Shown in pieces: positions 14,932 to 23,035 of a DNA stretch of 29,024 nt. Source of the DNA: Ruminococcaceae bacterium UBA7101. Lineage in GTDB: Bacteria; Bacillota; Clostridia; Oscillospirales; Acutalibacteraceae. The position numbers and the translations under genes were made by a program. How positions within the stretch are numbered: position 1 is the first letter of the stretch; every line of letters starts with the position of its first letter. The notes below the pieces were generated by a model, which was given only the letters and a program-made list of their open reading frames with translations, was not told the origin of the DNA and ran no database searches. The stretch covers positions 1 through 29,024 of the forward strand of contig DKYL01000067.1 in NCBI GenBank assembly GCA_002493325.1, in the 5' to 3' direction.

Positions 14932-14966
14932 TTGTACATTTTGATTTATTATGTTAAAATTATAAT
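14932..14966 (+). promoter_or_regulatory. Promoter region of the LRR/dockerin gene
   Basis: TTGTAC (14932-14937), 17 bases, TAAAAT (14955-14960) with an upstream TGT extension. A perfect TATAAT (14961-14966) overlaps and could serve instead with a poorer -35. Confidence 0.5.
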
Positions 14967-14987
14967 GTATTTTAAGGAGGGGCGAAT

Positions 14988-16907
14988 ATGAAAAAGCTGT
15001 TTTCATTACTTATTGGTATTGCTATGTTTATAGCGGTTTTCTGCTGTTTTTCTGTTTCGGCATTTGCCGCACCCTCACAGGTTACTGATGTTGAAAAAAC
15101 ACAGCTGTTGAGCAGCAAAACTTATTATTCCTTTGATGCGTCAGCCAAGACGCTTACAATAAGCGGAGAAGGTGCGGCACCCAGTTTTTCTGCCGGTCAG
15201 AATCTGCCTGACTCACAGCCGTGGTATAAATGGAAAAAAGACGGTTCAATTGAACACATTGTTGTTGAAGAGGGTATTACCTCACTGGGAAATTATTTTT
15301 TTCATGATATGACTGTCGGCGATATCCGACTGCCGTCAACCTTAAAATCCATAGGCAGCTACTGCTTTGCCAATAGCCCTGAAATTGAAACATTGAATCT
15401 GCAGAACATAACAAGTATCTCGAATTATGCTTTTTATATGTGCTATGGGCTTAAGGAAATCAATATCCCTTCCACTGTTACTTATATCGGCAAATCGGCC
15501 TTTGCAAGCTGCAGAATACTGAATCATGTTACATTCGGCAATCAATATATGGATGTAACCATTGATGAAAAAGCCTTTTTCAAATGTCCTGAGCTGAGGG
15601 AGATGTATGTTCCGTTCAATGCAAAGCTCAGAAATTATTCTGTGGGCTTTGTTGAGGGTGATAAGGTCGGTACAGTTGAATATTACAAGGAATTTACGAT
15701 GAATGCCTTTGCTGATTCTGCCGCTTACGCATATGCTCAAAAATATCTAATGTCACGCAATACCCTTGATGAAATGGTGATTCAGCAGGGTGTGAATCTG
15801 GATCGAAAATATTTCAGTGATAATCTGAACGACAGCATGATTTTTGTTTTTACACCTGAGCAGAGTGCAAGCTACAGCTTCTGCCTGTCGGGCAGTATAA
15901 AAGCCGAGTGCGTGCTGACCGATTCAAATGGTACGGTTTTAAAGCAGGTGACATATAATCCCCTGACAGACAGTAAATGTGAAATAAACAGTGAGTTCAT
16001 TGGCGGTAATACATATTATTACACCGTATCAAGCCTTGGTACTATGGGCGAATTTAATATTAGTCTGCTGCCTATGGGCATTGACAGAATAGAGATTGAC
16101 TGGAACTTTAATTTTAAGGCTGATGTATTGCCTGACGGTAAGCTGGATGTAGCAAGGCTCATTAAAGGACGAAGTGTTGATTTTGTATTTTCAGACGGAT
16201 TTGTATATTCCTTTCCCTTTGAGGATGGTGCAGAGTACAACGGAATAAAAATCAGTTACAGCAATAAGCTGAATTCATCTGTTACCTGCGGTGAAAATAA
16301 GGACAGTATTGTTGTGGGTGATACGGAATTACCGTTTATAATAAATATTGAGCACAGCTATGTTTCGGAAATTACGGAGCCTACCATAACCAATGGCGGC
16401 TATACCCGTCACACCTGTGTGCTTTGCGGTGACTCCTATACAAGCGATTACACACAGCAACTTGGAAGAACCGTTTATGGCTATGTTAAGGTTATGGCAA
16501 ATCCCGAAGGTGATTTGCTGGAAAATTCAAATATCAGTGATATTAATATTTACAATAACGAAGGCAAGTTAGTTGCCGTTACGGACAAAGAAGGATTTTT
16601 TGTTGCGGAATATGCTTATGATTTTATAGAAGTTGAAAGCTATGCAGGACCGAACAGAAAAATTGCAATTGACAGTACCTCCGAAAATCTTGGCGATATA
16701 GGGATTGTGTTCTGTGATTTCAATGAAGACGGCTATGTTAATGCCAAGGATTTCTCACTGTTTAACAGTGCTTGCGGAGATTATGATTTTACCTACGGCT
16801 ATGATTGTGTAGATGTAAATAAAGACGGCACCATTGATTTTGAAGACTGGAGCTATGCAAAAAGCTACTTTACATATGGTAAATTAGACGAAAGTATCTA
16901 TAATTAG
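14988..16907 (+). CDS. Secreted leucine-rich-repeat protein with dockerin-like C-terminus
   Basis: A 639-residue exported protein. A signal peptide (1-27, ending SAFA before APSQ) is followed by a BspA/LRR_5-type repeat region (about 75-220) with recurring units such as IRLPSTLKSIGSYCFANSP and INIPSTVTYIGKSAFASC. Residues about 275-365 resemble a PPC-like beta sandwich. A short HTCVLCGDSYTSDYT element (about 470-485) and a GYVKV... carboxypeptidase-regulatory-like strand region precede two calcium-loop repeats, DFNEDGYVNAKDF (about 576) and DVNKDGTIDFEDW, as in type I dockerins. Role is probably adhesion or docking at the cell surface; there is no catalytic domain. TTAAGGAGGGG before the ATG is very strong. 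No clear terminator follows before purE. The dockerin call rests on the two Asp-rich loops. Confidence 0.85.
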   Translation: MKKLFSLLIGIAMFIAVFCCFSVSAFAAPSQVTDVEKTQLLSSKTYYSFDASAKTLTISGEGAAPSFSAGQNLPDSQPWYKWKKDGSIEHIVVEEGITSLGNYFFHDMTVGDIRLPSTLKSIGSYCFANSPEIETLNLQNITSISNYAFYMCYGLKEINIPSTVTYIGKSAFASCRILNHVTFGNQYMDVTIDEKAFFKCPELREMYVPFNAKLRNYSVGFVEGDKVGTVEYYKEFTMNAFADSAAYAYAQKYLMSRNTLDEMVIQQGVNLDRKYFSDNLNDSMIFVFTPEQSASYSFCLSGSIKAECVLTDSNGTVLKQVTYNPLTDSKCEINSEFIGGNTYYYTVSSLGTMGEFNISLLPMGIDRIEIDWNFNFKADVLPDGKLDVARLIKGRSVDFVFSDGFVYSFPFEDGAEYNGIKISYSNKLNSSVTCGENKDSIVVGDTELPFIINIEHSYVSEITEPTITNGGYTRHTCVLCGDSYTSDYTQQLGRTVYGYVKVMANPEGDLLENSNISDINIYNNEGKLVAVTDKEGFFVAEYAYDFIEVESYAGPNRKIAIDSTSENLGDIGIVFCDFNEDGYVNAKDFSLFNSACGDYDFTYGYDCVDVNKDGTIDFEDWSYAKSYFTYGKLDESIYN

Positions 16908-16932
16908 GAACTTTTTTTAGTCGATTTATGGA

Positions 16933-16976
16933 TTGCAAATTGATGTTTATTAATATATAATATATCTTGTTATAAT
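16933..16976 (+). promoter_or_regulatory. Promoter region of the purine operon
   Basis: TTGCAA (16933-16938), 17 bases, TATAAT (16956-16961). A second TATAAT (16971-16976) with a TGT extension lies 15 bases further. No purine riboswitch fold or clear PurBox pair was seen in 16908-17003. Confidence 0.6.
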
Positions 16977-17003
16977 ATTTTTTATATAATAAGGGAGGCA
17001 TTT

Positions 17004-17501
17004 ATGAAAAAGGTTGCAATTATTATGGGCTCAGACAGCGATTTGCCAATCGTTACCCCTGCAATTAAGCAATTAAAGGAATTAGGTATTGAAACAGAGG
17101 TCAGAGTAATGTCTGCTCACCGTACACCGCAGGAGGCAAATGCGTTTTCCTCAAAGGCTATTGAAAACGGCTTTGGCGTTATTATTGCTGCAGCAGGTAT
17201 GGCTGCACATCTCGGCGGAGTTCTGGCTGCTTCAACAACATTGCCTGTTATCGGTATTCCTTGCTCGGCAAAGGTGCTTGACGGTATGGACGCTATGCTT
17301 GCAACTGTTATGATGCCGCCCGGTATACCTGTGGCAACTGTCGGTGTTAATGCTGCAAAGAATGCGGCAATTCTTGCTGCTGAAATTATTGCAGTGGGTG
17401 ACAGTGAGCTGATGGCTAAGCTGCAGAATATGAGAACTGAAATGGCGCAGCAGGTTCGTGAAAAGGACGCTGCTCTTCAAGAAAAGCTTAAGGAGATATA
17501 A
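17004..17501 (+). CDS. purE: N5-carboxyaminoimidazole ribonucleotide mutase
   Basis: A 165-residue class I PurE. It moves the carboxyl group of N5-CAIR to give CAIR in purine synthesis. Landmarks are IMGSDSDLPIV at the N-terminus, VMSAHRTPQEA with the catalytic His, and AAAGMAAHLGGVLAA plus GIPCSAKVLDGMDAML. Class I enzymes usually work with PurK, which is not in this window. AAGGGAGG lies 6-7 bases before the ATG. First gene of purE-purM-purN-purO-purD. Confidence 0.96.
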   Translation: MKKVAIIMGSDSDLPIVTPAIKQLKELGIETEVRVMSAHRTPQEANAFSSKAIENGFGVIIAAAGMAAHLGGVLAASTTLPVIGIPCSAKVLDGMDAMLATVMMPPGIPVATVGVNAAKNAAILAAEIIAVGDSELMAKLQNMRTEMAQQVREKDAALQEKLKEI

Positions 17502-17504
17502 TCT

Positions 17505-18542
17505 ATGGAAAAAAGTTTTAGTGCAAGCTATGCCGCAGCAGGAGTTGATGTAACTGCAGGCTATGAATCGGTTGAGCTTATTAAGGAAAGTGTAAAAAGA
17601 ACAAATATACCGGGTGTACTCGGCGGTATAGGCGGCTTCGGCGGAATGTTTGAGCTGCCAATGGGCGATTACAAAAATCCCGTGCTTGTTTCAGGTACAG
17701 ACGGCGTCGGTACAAAAATCAAGTTAGCTTTCCTTATGGACAAGCACGATACTGTTGGTATCGACTGCGTGGCAATGTGTGTTAATGATGTTGCCTGCTC
17801 AGGTGCAAAGCCTCTGTTTTTCCTTGATTATATTGCCTGCGGCAAGAATTTCCCTGAAAAGATTGCGCAGATCGTTGCAGGTGTTGCTGAGGGCTGTGTT
17901 CAGTCGGGCTGTGCACTTGTCGGCGGTGAAACTGCAGAGCATCCGGGTATGATGGCTGAGCACGAATATGACCTTGCAGGCTTTACTGTTGGTATCGGCG
18001 AAAAGGACAAGCTTGTATCAGGGGCGCATCTTGCCCAGGGTAATGCACTTATCGGCGTTGCATCTTCGGGTATTCATTCAAACGGCTTTTCTCTTATCAG
18101 AAAGGTGTTTAATATTAACGAACAGACTATTGCTGTTAAGTATGACGAACTTGGTACAACACTTGGCGAGGAGCTTATCACACCTACAAGAATTTATGTA
18201 AAGCCTCTGCTTGCACTTATGGATGGTGTAAGAGTGAACGCTATTTCACACATCACAGGCGGCGGTTTTTATGAGAATGTTCCGAGAATGTTAAATGACG
18301 GCTTTACCGCTGTGATTGAAAAGGATAAGTGCTTCAAAAAGCCAATCTTTGATTTGATTCAGAAAACAGGCAATATCCCTGAAAGAGATATGTATAATAC
18401 CTTCAATATGGGTACAGGTCTGGTAATTGCTGTTGATGCGGACAAGGCAGATGAGGCAGTCCGTATTCTTAAGGCAAACGGTGAGGATGCTGCGGTTATC
18501 GGTGAAATTAAATCAGGCGAAAAGGGTGTTGAGCTGGTATGA
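17505..18542 (+). CDS. purM: Phosphoribosylformylglycinamidine cyclo-ligase (AIR synthetase)
   Basis: A 345-residue enzyme that closes the imidazole ring of FGAM with ATP to form AIR. Typical features are SYAAAGVDVTAGYESVELIK at the start, a Gly-rich GVLGGIGGFGGMFELP, VSGTDGVGTKIKLA, GIDCVAMCVNDVACSGAKPL and HITGGGFYENVPRML. Length matches the family. AAGGAG of the purE end lies about 9 bases before the ATG and the gap is 3 bases. The stop overlaps purN. Confidence 0.97.
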   Translation: MEKSFSASYAAAGVDVTAGYESVELIKESVKRTNIPGVLGGIGGFGGMFELPMGDYKNPVLVSGTDGVGTKIKLAFLMDKHDTVGIDCVAMCVNDVACSGAKPLFFLDYIACGKNFPEKIAQIVAGVAEGCVQSGCALVGGETAEHPGMMAEHEYDLAGFTVGIGEKDKLVSGAHLAQGNALIGVASSGIHSNGFSLIRKVFNINEQTIAVKYDELGTTLGEELITPTRIYVKPLLALMDGVRVNAISHITGGGFYENVPRMLNDGFTAVIEKDKCFKKPIFDLIQKTGNIPERDMYNTFNMGTGLVIAVDADKADEAVRILKANGEDAAVIGEIKSGEKGVELV

Positions 18543-19162
18543 TGAATATTGCTGTTCTTGTTTCAGGCGGCGGAACAAATCTGCAGGCACTTATTGATGC
18601 CCAAAACCGCGGTGAAATAAAAAACGGAAAAATAACCTGTGTTATTTCATCAAATCCCGATGCTTATGCGCTTGAAAGAGCTAAAAATAATAATATCGCA
18701 ACTAAGGTTGTTAATCGTAAAGAATATGATGACCGTGCGGCTTATACCGCTGCAGTCCGTGATGCCCTGCTTGATGCTAAGGCAGACCTTGTGGTTTATG
18801 CAGGCTTTATGACGATTCTTGATAAGCAGATTGTTGAGGCGTTTCCGAATAAAATGATGAATGTTCACCCTGCACTGATTCCGTCCTTCTGCGGCAAAGG
18901 CTTTTACGGGCTTCATGTTCACGATGCTGTGCTTGCAAGCGGTGTTAAGCTGACAGGTGCAACCGTTCACTTTGTGACAGAGGACTGTGATGCAGGTCCA
19001 ATCATTATTCAAAAGGCAATTGATGTTAAAAATGATGATACCTCACAGATTCTTCAGAAAAGGGTTATGGAGGAATGCGAGTGGAAAATACTTCCGCAGG
19101 CAGTTTCTCTCTTCTGTGAGGGCAGAATTAAAATAATCGGCAATAAAACAGTAATTATCTGA
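18539..19162 (+). CDS. purN: Phosphoribosylglycinamide formyltransferase
   Basis: A 207-residue folate-dependent GAR transformylase. The N-terminal phosphate loop is VLVSGGGTNLQAL. Catalytic residues are recognisable in MNVHPALIPSFCGKGFYG (Asn and His) and VTEDCDAGPIIIQ (Asp). ATG 18539 overlaps the purM stop; a second ATG at 18542 would shorten it by one residue. Length is normal. The stretch GLHVHDAVLASGVKLTGATV matches the family well. Confidence 0.96.
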   Translation: MMNIAVLVSGGGTNLQALIDAQNRGEIKNGKITCVISSNPDAYALERAKNNNIATKVVNRKEYDDRAAYTAAVRDALLDAKADLVVYAGFMTILDKQIVEAFPNKMMNVHPALIPSFCGKGFYGLHVHDAVLASGVKLTGATVHFVTEDCDAGPIIIQKAIDVKNDDTSQILQKRVMEECEWKILPQAVSLFCEGRIKIIGNKTVII

Positions 19163-19171
19163 GGTGACAAT

Positions 19172-19873
19172 ATGGAAATAAAATCACTGGCTGAAGAGCT
19201 TAATACAAATACATATCCCGGCAGAGGAATTGTTATCGGCAAATCAAAGGATGGCAAAAATGCCGTTATTGCATATTTTATTATGGGCAGAAGTGTTAAC
19301 AGCCGAAACAGAATTTTTGAGGTTAATGACAGGGGCGGTATCCGCACAAAGGCTTTTGACGAAAGCAAAATGGAGGATCCAAGCTTGATTATCTATAATC
19401 CTGTGCTTAAGCTTGACGGCAAAACAATCGTTACAAACGGTGATCAGACAGATACAATCTATGACTTTATGAGTGAGGGACACTGTTATCGTCATGCTCT
19501 TCTTACACGTGAGTTTGAGCCTGATGCACCGAATTATACCCCGAGGATTTCAGGTGTTGTTAAGCCAAACGGTGACTACATTCTTTCCATTCTCAAGTCC
19601 AATATGGGTAAGCCGCAGTGCTTAAGATTTTTCTTTGAGTATCCTGCAGAAGCAGGTCTTGGTCATTTCATTCATACATATAAATGTGACGGCGACCCTA
19701 TTCCAAGCTTTGAGGGCGAGCCTACACCTGTTGAAATTGACGGTGACATTGATTCATTTACCAATATGGTATGGGAAAATCTTAATGAGGACAATAAGGT
19801 GTCACTTTTCACCCGCTTCATAAACCTTGAAACAGGCGAAGAGGACACAAGAATCATTAATAAGAATAAATAA
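19172..19873 (+). CDS. purO: IMP cyclohydrolase, PurO type
   Basis: A 233-residue protein. YPGRGIVIGKSKDGKNAVIAYFIMGRSVNSRNR near the N-terminus is the mark of the stand-alone IMP cyclohydrolase family first described as archaeal PurO; the second half contains PNYTPRISGVV and CLRFFFEYPAEAGLGHFIHTY. It closes the purine ring of FAICAR to give IMP. In most bacteria this is the C-terminal activity of PurH, with a different fold. Its place between purN and purD supports the call. The preceding formylation step must be done by a protein outside this window. GAGGTGAC serves as ribosome site. The family call is from memory of the motif, so slightly less firm than its neighbours. Confidence 0.85.
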   Translation: MEIKSLAEELNTNTYPGRGIVIGKSKDGKNAVIAYFIMGRSVNSRNRIFEVNDRGGIRTKAFDESKMEDPSLIIYNPVLKLDGKTIVTNGDQTDTIYDFMSEGHCYRHALLTREFEPDAPNYTPRISGVVKPNGDYILSILKSNMGKPQCLRFFFEYPAEAGLGHFIHTYKCDGDPIPSFEGEPTPVEIDGDIDSFTNMVWENLNEDNKVSLFTRFINLETGEEDTRIINKNK

Positions 19874-19879
19874 AAAATA

Positions 19880-19900
19880 AGGGTGACATTGCGTCACCCT
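19880..19900. other. Intercistronic hairpin between purO and purD
   Basis: AGGGTGAC (19880-19887) pairs perfectly with GTCACCCT (19893-19900) around ATTGC. The plus strand has no T run after it (AAAATG follows), so it is probably not a forward terminator. The minus strand would read into a T-rich tail. Confidence 0.7.
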
Positions 19901-19924
19901 AAAATGCTGTATACGGAGGAAGTT

Positions 19925-21205
19925 ATGAAGGTACTTGTTGTAGGCGGCGGCGGACGTGAGCACGCCTTAATCAGAAAAATAAAGGAATCCAAAAAGGTTG
20001 ACAGCATAGCATGCTGTCCGGGTAACGGCGGAATATCATATGATGCTGACTGCTATAATGTTTCAGCTACGGATATTGACGGCGTTGTTAATCTTGCTAA
20101 GGAAATCAAAGCAGATTTTGTTGTTGTAGCACCTGATGATCCACTGGTTGCAGGTATGGTTGATGCACTTAATGAAGCAGGCTTCCCGACCTTCGGACCT
20201 AAAGCAAATGCTGCAATTATTGAAGGCTCAAAGGTCTTTTCAAAGGATTTAATGCTTAAATATAATATCCCTACTGCCGAATATAAGGTTTTTGACAAGG
20301 CGGAGGATGTTATTGAATATATTAAAGAGAAGAACGAATTTCCGACAGTTATCAAGGCTGACGGTCTTGCACTGGGCAAGGGTGTTATTATTCCTGAAAG
20401 CCTTGATGAGGCAGTTGCAGGTGTTAAGGAAATTATGGAGGATAAGATTTTCGGTGCATCAGGCAACAATGTTGTAGTTGAGGAATTTTTAACCGGTCCT
20501 GAGGTTTCTGTTCTTGCCTTTACTGACGGAAAGTGCGTTAAGCCTATGGTTTCATCCATGGACCATAAGAGAGCACTGGACGGTGACAAGGGTCTGAATA
20601 CAGGCGGTATGGGTACAGTTTCACCAAACCCATATTATACCGACGATATAGCACAGGAATGTATGGATAAAATTTTCATTCCTACCATTGAGGCTATGAA
20701 TAAGGAGGGCAGAACCTTTAAGGGCTGTCTGTATTTCGGCTTGATGATTACACCGAAAGGACCGAAGGTTATTGAATATAACTGCCGCTTCGGCGATCCT
20801 GAAACACAGGTTGTTCTGCCAAGATTAAAAACAGATATTATGGATATTTTTGAGGCTATTAATAATGAAACCCTTGCAGACCTTGATATTCAGTGGAGTG
20901 ACGAGGCTTGCACCTGTGTTATTATGGCGTCAGGCGGTTATCCGAAATCCTATCCGAAGGGAATTGAAATCAGCGGACTTACTGACGGTCAGCTTGAGGG
21001 TGTAACTGTTTACCACGCAGGTACTGCAATCCTTGATGATAAGCTTGTTACATCAGGCGGCAGAGTGCTGGGTGTTACAGCTCTCGGCAGGGATTTGAAT
21101 GATGCACTTGAAAAATCCTATAATGCTGTGGAGAAAATTCGTTTTGAGGGTGCACATTACAGAAAAGACATCGGTCAAAGGGCATTAAAGGCATTAAATA
21201 ATTAA
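19925..21205 (+). CDS. purD: Phosphoribosylamine-glycine ligase (GAR synthetase)
   Basis: A 426-residue ATP-grasp enzyme that joins glycine to phosphoribosylamine. The N-terminus reads MKVLVVGGGGREHALIRKI. The ATP-grasp region has FPTVIKADGLALGKGVI and VVEEFLTGPEVSVLAF; GGMGTVSPNPYYT and VIEYNCRFGDPETQVVLPRL are diagnostic. The frame opens at 19883, but GGAGGAAG just before ATG 19925 and the family start settle it. It ends the purine operon; the only structure after it is a weak AT-only repeat, so no firm terminator is called. Confidence 0.97.
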   Translation: MKVLVVGGGGREHALIRKIKESKKVDSIACCPGNGGISYDADCYNVSATDIDGVVNLAKEIKADFVVVAPDDPLVAGMVDALNEAGFPTFGPKANAAIIEGSKVFSKDLMLKYNIPTAEYKVFDKAEDVIEYIKEKNEFPTVIKADGLALGKGVIIPESLDEAVAGVKEIMEDKIFGASGNNVVVEEFLTGPEVSVLAFTDGKCVKPMVSSMDHKRALDGDKGLNTGGMGTVSPNPYYTDDIAQECMDKIFIPTIEAMNKEGRTFKGCLYFGLMITPKGPKVIEYNCRFGDPETQVVLPRLKTDIMDIFEAINNETLADLDIQWSDEACTCVIMASGGYPKSYPKGIEISGLTDGQLEGVTVYHAGTAILDDKLVTSGGRVLGVTALGRDLNDALEKSYNAVEKIRFEGAHYRKDIGQRALKALNN

Positions 21206-21231
21206 CAAATTTTTAAATTTACAAAAAGTTG

Positions 21232-21260
21232 TTGACAATTATACAAAATGGAATTATACT
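21232..21260 (+). promoter_or_regulatory. Promoter of the adaptor/permease operon
   Basis: TTGACA (21232-21237), 17 bases, TATACT (21255-21260). The predicted leader to 21308 is about 40 bases. A TATAAT at 21278-21283 lacks a spaced -35. Confidence 0.75.
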
Positions 21261-21307
21261 ACAAATTGAATTAAACGTATAATATTATTTAGAACAGAGG
21301 TTATATT

Positions 21308-23014
21308 ATGGCAACTGTAAAGAAAAGTAAGAAGAAGGTTATTGCAATTGTTTGCGTTGTGCTTGCAATTGTGATTGCGGTTACATCAATTATTATTGTA
21401 ACAAAGTCAAAAAGCGGTGCTGAGGTTTCACTGCATACAATCGCTACGGAGGACATAATTGAAACTGTTTCATTGACAGGAACTGTGTCTGCAGGTACTT
21501 CAAAGGAGTATAAGGTAGGCACTGTTGCAACTGTTAAGGAAGTTTTTGTTAAAGTCGGCGATAATGTTAAAAAGGGCGATGTGCTTGCAACCTTTGATGT
21601 GTCAAATCTTGACGGACAGATTAATTCACTGCAGGCAAGCTACAATGAGTCTTTGAAGGCTTATAATTCGGCTGTCGATGCACAGAAAACAGCACAGAGC
21701 AAGTCAGATGCACTTGCCCCGAAAATTGCAGAGCTTCAGAAGCTTGTTGCTGAAATGGAAAAGGGTAATTATCCTACCACAGAGGCTAAGAAGACTACTA
21801 AAACAACCGCCAAAGCTACAGCTGCAAAAGCGACTACGACAACAGCTGCAAAGAATACAACCTATAAGGCTGACGATGTGCCTACATTACCGAGCGATTT
21901 TAATCCGTCACTTCCTGATATTGAATTAACTACATCACCACAGCCTTCACTCGGCGGTCTTTCTGATGCTATCGAGGAGCTTAACCAGACTCTCACAAAG
22001 CTTACAAATGATATTGCAACACTGACAGAAACAACTCAGATTATAGCAACTACTATCGTTGAGCTTTCAGGCAGTCTTGATAATGAGGCTATTGCTGACA
22101 GACTTGTTCAGAATCTCATTGAAAGCGGTATTGCTGAGGATATGGCAAAACAGATTGTTGCAGCAATAGATATTGAAGAATTTGCAAAGGCTGTTGCAAA
22201 TTCTGAAAATGCACAGCTTACAGCAGCACAGGTTCAGCTTCTTTCACTTGAAGGACAAAAGGCTTTGTTTGATGTTCAGGCTGACGGAACATTAGTCAAT
22301 GCACAGAAAAAATCTGTAAATGCTACAAAGCAGGCTCTTGATATTCTTAAGGAGCAGAAGCAGTCTTTGTCAGAGGGCTGGGTCGCTGCATTTGACGGCA
22401 CTATCACTGCTGTTGATGTTACTCCTGATGTGCAGACTACTATGCTCAGCTCAGGTATTACATTAGAAAATCTTGACACAATGGCAGTTAAACTGAGCCT
22501 TGGTGAATATGATCTTCATAAGGTTAAGGTTGGTATGGAAGCAACAGTAACTACTGCATATGGTACTTATAAGGGTGAGGTAACTTCTATTGCACCTACT
22601 GCAACAGGCGGCTCAAGCAGCAGCATTCTTGACAGTGTGGGCTCAATGGCTGGTATCAGTGGTTTGTCAAGTCTTACTGACAGCGGTGCCGGCGTTGAAT
22701 GTATAGTATCCATTCCCGAAACAGATGAAAATATTACTGCCGGATTTGACGCTAATGTCGAAATTCAGACAGGTGAATATCTTGGTGTAACAGCAGTGCC
22801 GATTGGTTCTATTAAGCTTGAAAAAGAGGGTGCTTTTGTATACCTTTATAACGCAGAAGAAGGCGAGGTTACAAAGACTCCGATTGAAATAGGTGCTTCC
22901 TCAGTAACATCATATCAGGTTAAATCAGGTCTTAACGTAGGCGACCAGATTGTATCAGCTCCTGCAAGTGATTATGAGGATGATACCTTTAAGGTAAAGG
23001 TTGTTACGAAGTAA
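21308..23014 (+). CDS. HlyD/MacA-like membrane fusion (adaptor) protein
   Basis: A 568-residue protein. One N-terminal membrane helix (about 10-32, VIAIVCVVLAIVIAVTSIII) precedes the first half of a lipoyl-like domain with the usual VFVKVGDNVKKGDVLATFD. A long helical/coiled-coil insertion follows (about 100-350), interrupted by a Thr/Ala/Lys-rich low-complexity stretch at about 157-188 and a Pro-rich linker. The second lipoyl half (GTITAVDVTPDVQ), a barrel domain (KVGMEATVTTAYGTYKGEVTSI) and a membrane-proximal domain complete the family layout. In Gram-positives such adaptors work with MacB-type ABC exporters of peptides, lipids or drugs. The next gene is the permease, 21 bases away. No ATPase is adjacent. 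The Thr-rich linker is unusual and may span the cell wall; this is inference. Confidence 0.88.
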   Translation: MATVKKSKKKVIAIVCVVLAIVIAVTSIIIVTKSKSGAEVSLHTIATEDIIETVSLTGTVSAGTSKEYKVGTVATVKEVFVKVGDNVKKGDVLATFDVSNLDGQINSLQASYNESLKAYNSAVDAQKTAQSKSDALAPKIAELQKLVAEMEKGNYPTTEAKKTTKTTAKATAAKATTTTAAKNTTYKADDVPTLPSDFNPSLPDIELTTSPQPSLGGLSDAIEELNQTLTKLTNDIATLTETTQIIATTIVELSGSLDNEAIADRLVQNLIESGIAEDMAKQIVAAIDIEEFAKAVANSENAQLTAAQVQLLSLEGQKALFDVQADGTLVNAQKKSVNATKQALDILKEQKQSLSEGWVAAFDGTITAVDVTPDVQTTMLSSGITLENLDTMAVKLSLGEYDLHKVKVGMEATVTTAYGTYKGEVTSIAPTATGGSSSSILDSVGSMAGISGLSSLTDSGAGVECIVSIPETDENITAGFDANVEIQTGEYLGVTAVPIGSIKLEKEGAFVYLYNAEEGEVTKTPIEIGASSVTSYQVKSGLNVGDQIVSAPASDYEDDTFKVKVVTK

Positions 23015-23035
23015 AATAAGTAAGGAGATTTCAGA

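Noticed and set aside
16908..17003. Purine riboswitch or PurBox pair before purE
   Set aside because: The stretch is almost entirely AT and shows promoter elements only; no three-way junction core was found.
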